From the NCBI RefSeq assembly GCF_963678635.1, contig NC_087063.1, forward strand, positions 70,207,617 through 70,271,616: DNA of 64,000 nt. The letters run 5' to 3'. This document shows positions 56,301 to 61,564 of the stretch, in pieces. Position numbers and translations under genes: made by a program. Within the stretch, counting starts at the first letter, position 1; every line of letters starts with the position of its first letter. Source of the DNA: Symsagittifera roscoffensis. Its lineage: Eukaryota; Xenacoelomorpha; Acoela; Convolutidae. A model generated the notes under the pieces. That model was given only the letters and a program-made list of their open reading frames with translations. It did not search any database and was not told where the DNA came from.

Positions 56301-57231
56301 GGGTATATCCCGGCAGCACCACATCCATTAGTGGACGTACAGGTTGTGTCTCTAGGCCACGCAAGGAAGGCGTCGCGTCATTCGGTATCCAGACTTCCAA
56401 CCCTTCACTCATGTGTTCTCTGGCCTCACGGTCAAGGTTGAACCGTCCTCTTGCCCTGGGAGCTTCATCCACCTCCATGCGCGACTCTGGCCTCGAGCTG
56501 GTCACCACTCGCTCCTTCGGCCTGGCTCCCTTCTGTGCGTCAAGCTCACGTTGTCGCTGTTCTATTCTCTCCAACTCCGACTTCATTTGATCACGATTCG
56601 CGGCGCTCTCCCGCACCCTTAGTTCCTGCTGATGTTCAACTTTTAGCACCTCAAGTAACCTCAGAGTCTGATCTCGCTCGTTGACTGCCTGGTCTCTCTC
56701 CAGCTGAATCTTCTCCCGATCCAGCTTCGCCTGATCCCGATCGAGGTTCGCCTTGTTCCTTTCCTTCTGCGCCTTCTCGAGCTCTTTCTTTAAAACACCC
56801 AGATCCGGATATGCCTCGGTCGTCTGTTGCGCTCGCGTCATCGACGGCACCCTACTCGAGCCCTGGCTTGTAGATCTTGCTGTTGGCCTAGTCGGTAGTG
56901 GGAACTCCCCTGCGCCATATTCAGTGTTGTTACTCAGGCCAGGATTCCTTGCCAAGTCAAAGCCCCTTACTCCTCCATCCACGTTCCAAGACAACCATCT
57001 GGTCTGTTCTTGGTTTGATATACCCTCGGTGGTGTACCCGATCATCAAGACAGCCTCCGTTGCAGACTCCCTGCACTCACCCTGGTCCTCCAACTGGAGG
57101 ATGGCATTCAGCATCACCGCCATTCTCTCGTCTATTTGGGTGTAGTCCAAGTCCCTCAGGCGTCTGTACAGCTCATCAAGAGTGGGCTTCTTCAGGGCCG
57201 CGGGCATGGATTTCCAGAATCGGTCTGCCAT
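50302..57231 (-). CDS. Element B giant 3' gene, N-terminal part: coiled coil, SGNH hydrolase, SGNH-like domain
   Basis: The 2,309-codon ORF starts at ATG 57,231, the first ATG after the putative splice acceptor. Residues ~143-233 form a charged coiled coil. Residues ~405-590 are an SGNH/GDSL hydrolase domain: GDSLVR with Ser417, FAGAAT with the block II Gly, GTND with Asn466, and DGIHF with Asp560 and His563, so the triad and oxyanion residues are all present. Such enzymes hydrolyse ester bonds of lipids or acetylated sugars. Residues ~830-1065 look like a second SGNH fold with GMNDHL (891-896) and GDDH (1044-1047) but no block I Ser. The rest, including IYGPAVTYAFPD and a long acidic Ser/Thr/Glu-rich linker near 1,700-2,000, is unrecognised. 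No signal peptide is seen, and only one weak hydrophobic stretch (~1210-1230). The protein is probably cytoplasmic or particle-associated. It occupies the env position. Confidence 0.75.
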   Translation of the reverse strand: MADRFWKSMPAALKKPTLDELYRRLRDLDYTQIDERMAVMLNAILQLEDQGECRESATEAVLMIGYTTEGISNQEQTRWLSWNVDGGVRGFDLARNPGLSNNTEYGAGEFPLPTRPTARSTSQGSSRVPSMTRAQQTTEAYPDLGVLKKELEKAQKERNKANLDRDQAKLDREKIQLERDQAVNERDQTLRLLEVLKVEHQQELRVRESAANRDQMKSELERIEQRQRELDAQKGARPKERVVTSSRPESRMEVDEAPRARGRFNLDREAREHMSEGLEVWIPNDATPSLRGLETQPVRPLMDVVLPGYTPTSTSSDSQVSGGSSRLKELGEKLQQKNRERSARPELLPTWREQPVRSVVISSYKKNTEGRYHRHNRLDWSAEQGARRDCFHDAAWVEYLAPPRVPEGAVHLIIGDSLVRVLTRIQSHWQTGILSFAGAATPQMLATLDMLGMTKVYTVTLMIGTNDVSRGEARKITKLYDKMSCLLEELRIQMDPILLTVCTVPYNMMFDQHALEMNEKVRNLNKVIRDIHRKSVLPVRLLDVAERMEKKGFPEDTSNDGIHFDRPRGAEWLNDVFQEHINTLESDLLETAQFTLGPPPNPPFLASRALSGRLGTRVDARDGSRSIQTRLQSATPMESEEVMSSTPPGSAMSSVVVAESKREKRSLETARLRYPEKVKELDLESLECRRELAETLGIERVSHEDLNRHHCVDWLKAHEAHFSRTKLMETTDLTGIPTKAIMGPINYRPLKLLGSPGLITEPPKHRTSIARIRLATPAQLKVVDKLLNPGSMELPDAAYEGSKLAEDPRYGKPCGSTQLAKTLAVYDRADPAAARVVIVAGLDFEGTSPKLFWPETLIYSLPGAELNQMLTLVVAIKSEMPCEPELLLFAGMNDHLHAMGLLEQLKGDEIPTSRKIWEAIQALFAAMNEVQESVVSRFGSKTKVVFTTSPGYANMPPALQFVYAVLILIAEGNEWRILMAAPNRELEPSNLRLRKSELAAAWADISHALRGFYGLADILIVLDEVLLLEISNFARQLKFSPVIGDDHPAISQLTASLWFRSMDVKITNSTSKSRGPSNERRNVAETEKQLESMKYRLTQENGWWPFLTPRLENATNKTREEAPPLVKQVWSFLEKQLELAETRDMTVARFVSAANEVTIGGSWREHAKGELRTRRDYEILKFLSPCWEKEFMAGMFGTTATIFGAFVQEILGMPISLLLALYLVYPRYLFNMGPAYMFSRGVETLRVDGYLALLLLTHGELVSFHRLMEYGEPLSMGRVHSSIETSSYKCAAGLKTLLVQYLMMQNRHMTGEDENPTSREEWKKTNRGMPLLTDLCLAMRSDPMGIIRGLEEVVTCIYGPAVTYAFPDPLVTTYRHSVTHLSLISILDGTALNWCQQEVLRGRMSNTVLFGKVKDAELIVYNFRGQMQCRMGGKREGPIEMYPKFWNLNPLTADGREILRIPAWRECFALVKRELETIMEKKILPATMPEFPIVRRMTLGMNSPLVVPSIMARMTTEEMQKDFTDGWDPLFIGYTAAVYFHTSEAKVNSWTTRAKKMRGSQPPGYEVRKVLRALEQEGLENMLPIWDDGRMIVMEGHVALVDDMKFATRKYRAPYGLEQVEVRQEGKELDAAGQLHVALTEYKKLDPTTPSPLPVHTPGDKRSGPVEDRFKKILERRRHESEEESMDETLSEAGEDMEVGNTPEPGPSGEELTTQELLKDLSEENWADTATPPLNPSPRKNLELPLANETFNMGMILLSSEERERNTFEGNRDIFLGSLKNDAWQEFLEEFNQEVGSETTLDKFKEELWDTVVRFGELLLIGTGLDEKARKELLSKLVELRNSRSKTREEKCEDSSTLKQKTVDKIVNDIKRDNIGTSNMIKSTNILKARAGGRQELEGLEVDREVESVMIATTPSSRDVKTRKRKREVEGLGSPSVDAVSEGNLRETAPMVLARCKTVAYKSSSELRRPLEVEREIEVSTSSTSEEDFKPQKINVKRGSTNGQTWEVDVGKEWISKAHQATGKRVTSDPLERNKTTNTSRTWWVALETLKEMEDCLKKLDSGVARKRRNWATQQKAEVNKIEVANQLKRSWQNLLKDHFEEAMRTSSSAPPLMANPFVRTAGQLMFTWSLVGIELETLTSYDRLKLGSKKLDVYQPLMQHVARDNSGLSLARRKDATCFLRWIMSMMSDSTILACHQRANGSKTVEKRVSTIILNVYQSTGIEKEDGSRLSLENHRKLDEVRRFYNKKFEEEHDVHRNLASSEQYSRLSEKGEYQYVSGVMGIAYNPFLDSETGGAHRNHEVAELLKF

Positions 57232-57738
57232 TCTTCGTGACTTCGGGATGTATATAGGTATGTGTTAACCAGCTCAAGAATTACCCAACCGACTTAAGTA
57301 TTACCCAACTCAAGAATTCTCTAGAAACGTTCCCTTGCAAATACTTGCTGTAGGTGCGGATTATCGCGAGTTCAATCAAGATTTCCCTTTCTGTTTCTCG
57401 CTTCGAGTATAGTTGGATTTTCAACTTTGTTTTTCAAACTTGATCTGAAAACAGAAAGCATATTAAAACTTCACATGTCATATTCCTAACCTAGAGGCCC
57501 CCCTTTTCACCAGTATGGTTAAAATCTTATCATTCTCATATCACTTAAAACAATTCAATTGGAATTTCCTTAAAAGCATGCAGATTCATTTTATGTTTTA
57601 GCACCGTTAACTCTTTTTTTTTTTTAAATTCAATTGTCATGCCAATCATATCTTAAGATCCCTTTATCTGCGCCGCACCCCAGTACCTAACTCAAGACTC
57701 CTCCCTCACACCCGACTCGATACCCCCATGTACCCGAC
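57232..57738 (-). other. Gap between pol and the 3' gene of element B
   Basis: The AT-rich 507-bp stretch has no coding frame. It contains a splice acceptor and, downstream of it, a 213-nt leader without any ATG before the start of the 3' gene. The word CTCAAG (plus strand) recurs here and at both ends of the gap. No internal promoter was recognised. Confidence 0.6.
57445..57457 (-). promoter_or_regulatory. Putative splice acceptor for the 3' gene of element B
   Basis: In sense CTTTCTGTTTTCAG is followed by ATCAAG, a strong pyrimidine-rich 3' splice site. It lies between pol and the 3' gene, and no ATG intervenes before 57,231. The matching donor would be upstream of pol, outside the window. 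Element A has a comparable site at 26,364-26,372. Confidence 0.55.
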
Positions 57739-60700
57739 TCAGGTGATGCTCAAGTAGTACTTCTTATGAAGATACACCATTATCTCAGTTTCTGCAAAGA
57801 CCACATGTAGGATAGCGTACAATTCCCTTGGGCTCAGTTTGCCCCTGTTTGGGTCATACACCGGCATTGAGACCTCTGTTATCCCTCTTTCAATCATGAA
57901 GTCTCGTAATCTTGTTAGTGCCAATATCACGTGTTCGGGATCAATTGTGTTCCTGTCATTGACCCTCGTTACTAGGAAGCACAGATATTTGCCCGGGACT
58001 TGTGCCACTGACGGTGGAAGCGCTGCCATCCCTCCCAGTCCTGGTCTCTGTCTGAACAGAAACTCTACATTCTGGTACTCTCTTTTGAAGTCAGCTTCCA
58101 ATCTTGATTTGAAACTCATGTCCGCCGTGATGCAGATCGCGCTGGTCCTGTTTGACAGGATGAAGTCGCTATCCGTTATCATGATGTTCTCCGAGTATTC
58201 ATTGGGTATTTCGAATTTCGTTTTGAAATTCCGACCTATAGTAGGCTCTGGCTCTTCTTCCTCCAGTTCCAATTCGCTCGTTTCTCTCACTTCCTTGAGC
58301 TTCTTTATCATCAAATTTTCGGTGTGGCTAAGTCCTACCCCCACTCCCCGGACAAAATTATTTATCGACGTCCCCGTCGATGTTGTCGGGTCTGAATTGT
58401 CCTGAGGAATGTCCAGTGGCCTGTCTGTCGCCGTCCATCCGAAAAGAGGGTCCTCTGTCTTCATGTAATTTGCTGCTGATACATCGACTTGCTGAATGCT
58501 TTGTCCTTCGCGGCTCTCGTCTTTGACATCACGCATCCACTCAAGAATCCTCAAGTTCGTGTTCTCCCTCCTCTCTATCTCACTCTGTTCGAGATCCGTT
58601 TCTACTTCTGGCGTCGAGTAATCATCCTGCGGATAATGACCACCATCGTCAATGACCTGCCATTCCTCTCCGGCTTCCAGTTCGCCTGCCTTCAGTAATT
58701 CCTCGCCCAAATTGTCTGGCTGTATCTTATCGATCAAGAAGTCATCCCCGTACCTGTTGTACCTCATGCCGGTGCGTTTACGATTGCCAGTCCTGGTTTC
58801 CAGTGGTGTTGGTCGATCCGGCTCCATCCACTTCGGCACCTCGTCTTGCTCCGGATCGTTCCAGTCTTCTTCTACAAATGATCCTGCATCAGACCCCACT
58901 CCTATCTTTTCATTGTCGTCCAAACTCAAGTTCTCATTACCATCATTTTTCTCTCGAGTACCTTTCTCATTCACTTCACACGCTGGCTCTACCACCAGGT
59001 ACTCAAGACCCTCCATGTCCTTCGGTATGCACCAATCCTCTGGGGACGGGACGTGAGGCTTCAGATTTTCATAATGTGCCGCTCGCCCAGTACTCAAGCG
59101 ATAGAACCGTCCTTGTTGATGAACCTCCGTTATCATGAATGGTCCCCTCCACTTCTTGAGTAGTTTCTTTGTTCCCTTGGGCGGTATTACATTTTGGAAG
59201 ACCCACACGTATTGGCTCACTTCATATGGCTTTGCTCTTAATATTTTTTCGTCGTATTTCCTGCGTTGCCTCATTTGCGCTTGCGCCGTGTTCCTCCTGC
59301 ATAGCTCGTTCAACTCCTGTTGTCTTTTGATCGCTTCTTTCACGTATGCCTGAGGCGACGTCCTTTTCCCCTCGTATTCCGGGTAAAAGAATGTCAGAGG
59401 CATTGCTCTCTCCCTGCCCGTCAACATCATGAAAGGACTGATGCCCGTAGTTGAGTGCTGTGTACTGTTGTAGGCTCCTACTACCTGTGGCAGGTATTTG
59501 TCCCAGTCCGTCATGTATCTTGAGCAGTACACCCTTAACATGTTGACCAGTGTCCTGTTTTGTCTCTCTACCAACCCATTGGTCTGCGGATGATAGGTCG
59601 TCGAGTGTGCTTGAGCAATGTGCGATCTCTTCATCAATTCTTTTGTCAAGTCCCCCACAAAAGCTTTGCCGTTGTCCGACTGGAAAGTCATTGGACAACC
59701 ATACCGCGATATCCAATGCGTTATCAGTTGATCACATGTCTCTTCGGCCGAGGCTGTCTGGCACGGAACCGCTTCCGCCAACTTTGTGAAGTGATCTATT
59801 ATAACCAGTATCTGGTTGTATCCCGACTCTGTCATGCAGATTTTTTGATGGTCTATCTGCACCACTTCATTGAACTCCGATCTCTCAACGGAATTGAGGG
59901 GAAACTTCATCTTCCTTGGGTCTTTTACCTGGAGACATGCCAGGCAGGCATTCACCCATCTCTCGCAAGCTTTTCTCATTCCTGGCCAATCAAATCTGTG
60001 AAGTATCCTTTGTTGTACTTTGTCTATCCCCTGGTGACCCATCTGGTCGTGTGATCTGAAAAGCACCTCTGTCTGGTACAATTGTGGTAGTATGATGAGG
60101 TTGTGTTTGTGTAATATCTTTTCCTCATCTCTCCTCTTGCACGCTACCACTCCATCAGCTGTGTGATAAAGTAAGTCTTTCTTTTCTTTGTAGAACTGGC
60201 TCAAGATCTTGTAGCTGTCTTCCTCAAGTTCCTCCTTCTCCTTGACCCCCGACTGGATCCATTTGGAGAGGTTACTTGTCATTTTGTCATTCTTCTGTGC
60301 TCTTATTAGGTCTGACAGCCTATATCTTGCCTTGACATGCTCCTTTAGCGCCATGATCTGTCCATTCATCTCACCAGGGTTGTGGATGTCATCACTCAGT
60401 TTCACGCATATCATCCTTTTCACGATTTTCATATCATCTTCTGGCACCAGATTCGTTCTGATGTTTGAGTTGCATGATAGTTCCCTGAATGGTTTCCTTG
60501 CGACCGCAATTTTCTCAAGTTCCTCACCACCTCGCATCTCCTGTATGTCCATGTTGTATGTTCCTGAAGATGGATCCGTCTGTAACTCCCTGTCGTTGTG
60601 CCTTGTCTTCTCTTCCGCCAGTATCATGCACAGACTGTCTTGGTTTTCGCTGCTCTCATCCGAGTCTTCATCCCATCCTTCACGCTCCCCGGACAATTTT

Positions 60701-61557
60701 CCTTCTCCGGTTCCTTCTTCCGTGAACCTGGAACACTCCCCGGACTCTTGACCTAGTCCCAGGTGTTCAGTATCTTCCTTGAACGTCACTTTCTTTTTCC
60801 TAACCTTGGTCTGCTCCAGAATGTCTTCGGGGATTTTGTCAACTAGTGACCGCACGACATCTTTGCTGTCAGTGACGCTTCCTCTTGATGAGTCAGTATC
60901 GTTCACTGTCTCTTTTCTCCGAAGTATAGTGAATTCCGGTTTCTCTTGACCCTTCTCCTGGATCACGGGCTTATCATCTGATAGTTTCTCGAGCAACCTC
61001 ATTAAGTCATCATCCATCTGTGCAGTTCCTGCTTCCACCTGGTTAAGATCATAGCCTTTTGCCTTGAGCGTCTCCTTCACGATCTTCGACTTGAGTTTAA
61101 TCTCAATCGGAATCCTCTTGCTCTTCCTCAAGATGGTCTTCTCTGGAGGCTCTTTAGGCAATTCAGGATGATCTTCTATCGGTTTGCCTGACTTGTCCAG
61201 CCATCTCGTGAGTGGAAGACTGTCGTACGTTTCCTTGTCCATGAATGAGAAGCCATCTTTGATTTCAGGTCTGTCTGTTTCTCTTTGCTCTTGTCTCTCA
61301 TAGAACTCCGTCTTTTTACTCAAGCTGTCGGCATTCTGATGTTTATCTCGCGTTCTATGCTCAATTATCATGTTGTATCCGTCCAGGCGAACTATCCACC
61401 TCCCAATGTAACTTTGGTCCATTGAGTACGTTTTCAGCCAGCTCAGTGCTCTGTTGTCGACTCGCAACTTGAATGGCTCACTGCCCAGGTACGCCCTGTA
61501 TTTCTCGACAAAGGTAACCACCGCGAACATCTCAGCTTTCGGTGCTCCGTACTTCAT
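57739..61557 (-). CDS. Element B pol, distal part: RNase H end, integrase, macro-like domain
   Basis: The 1,272 codons begin inside RNase H at an internal ATG; the true reading comes from the upstream ORF across a 4-bp frameshift. Residues 1-95 are the RNase H end (VDNRALSW, DKHQNADSLS). Residues ~100-490 are a charged linker with SGE repeats. Integrase follows: zinc-binding H503/H508/C538/C541 and core D569, D628, E664, an exact D,D35E spacing. A GPF module (KKWRGPFMITEV, 801-812) comes next, with no chromodomain visible. After a second linker and the VRGVGVG stretch (~1069-1076), residues ~1118-1272 resemble a TARG1/ALC1-type macro domain: ITADMSFK, DFKREY, GKYLCFLVTR, VSMPVYDPNRGKL, IMVYLHKKYY. 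Macro domains bind or hydrolyse ADP-ribose. Element A keeps this domain. Confidence 0.85.
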   Translation of the reverse strand: MKYGAPKAEMFAVVTFVEKYRAYLGSEPFKLRVDNRALSWLKTYSMDQSYIGRWIVRLDGYNMIIEHRTRDKHQNADSLSKKTEFYERQEQRETDRPEIKDGFSFMDKETYDSLPLTRWLDKSGKPIEDHPELPKEPPEKTILRKSKRIPIEIKLKSKIVKETLKAKGYDLNQVEAGTAQMDDDLMRLLEKLSDDKPVIQEKGQEKPEFTILRRKETVNDTDSSRGSVTDSKDVVRSLVDKIPEDILEQTKVRKKKVTFKEDTEHLGLGQESGECSRFTEEGTGEGKLSGEREGWDEDSDESSENQDSLCMILAEEKTRHNDRELQTDPSSGTYNMDIQEMRGGEELEKIAVARKPFRELSCNSNIRTNLVPEDDMKIVKRMICVKLSDDIHNPGEMNGQIMALKEHVKARYRLSDLIRAQKNDKMTSNLSKWIQSGVKEKEELEEDSYKILSQFYKEKKDLLYHTADGVVACKRRDEEKILHKHNLIILPQLYQTEVLFRSHDQMGHQGIDKVQQRILHRFDWPGMRKACERWVNACLACLQVKDPRKMKFPLNSVERSEFNEVVQIDHQKICMTESGYNQILVIIDHFTKLAEAVPCQTASAEETCDQLITHWISRYGCPMTFQSDNGKAFVGDLTKELMKRSHIAQAHSTTYHPQTNGLVERQNRTLVNMLRVYCSRYMTDWDKYLPQVVGAYNSTQHSTTGISPFMMLTGRERAMPLTFFYPEYEGKRTSPQAYVKEAIKRQQELNELCRRNTAQAQMRQRRKYDEKILRAKPYEVSQYVWVFQNVIPPKGTKKLLKKWRGPFMITEVHQQGRFYRLSTGRAAHYENLKPHVPSPEDWCIPKDMEGLEYLVVEPACEVNEKGTREKNDGNENLSLDDNEKIGVGSDAGSFVEEDWNDPEQDEVPKWMEPDRPTPLETRTGNRKRTGMRYNRYGDDFLIDKIQPDNLGEELLKAGELEAGEEWQVIDDGGHYPQDDYSTPEVETDLEQSEIERRENTNLRILEWMRDVKDESREGQSIQQVDVSAANYMKTEDPLFGWTATDRPLDIPQDNSDPTTSTGTSINNFVRGVGVGLSHTENLMIKKLKEVRETSELELEEEEPEPTIGRNFKTKFEIPNEYSENIMITDSDFILSNRTSAICITADMSFKSRLEADFKREYQNVEFLFRQRPGLGGMAALPPSVAQVPGKYLCFLVTRVNDRNTIDPEHVILALTRLRDFMIERGITEVSMPVYDPNRGKLSPRELYAILHVVFAETEIMVYLHKKYYLSIT
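57742..58206 (-). other. Macro-like domain at the pol C-terminus (element B)
   Basis: Order of elements resembling macro domains: a strand and loop with an Asp (ITADMSFK), a helix ending in FKREY, a Gly/Pro-rich loop (RPGLGGMAALPP), strand KYLCFLVTR, helix ILALTRLRDFMIERG, strand-loop VSMPVYDPNRGKL, helix SPRELYAILHVVFAETE, strand IMVYLHKK. The catalytic Asp of TARG1-type enzymes in the penultimate loop does not align clearly; an Asp lies a few residues earlier. Binding without hydrolysis is therefore possible. Confidence 0.65.
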
Positions 61558-61564
61558 TTCCGTG

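Noticed and set aside
50935-56684. Many plus-strand frames of 60-200 codons opposite the giant 3' gene
   Set aside because: They are Ser/Pro/Leu-rich antisense shadows of a long minus-strand ORF.
48346-57231. Retroviral envelope gene
   Set aside because: The position fits, but there is no signal peptide, cleavage site or membrane anchor, and SGNH motifs dominate the N-terminal half.
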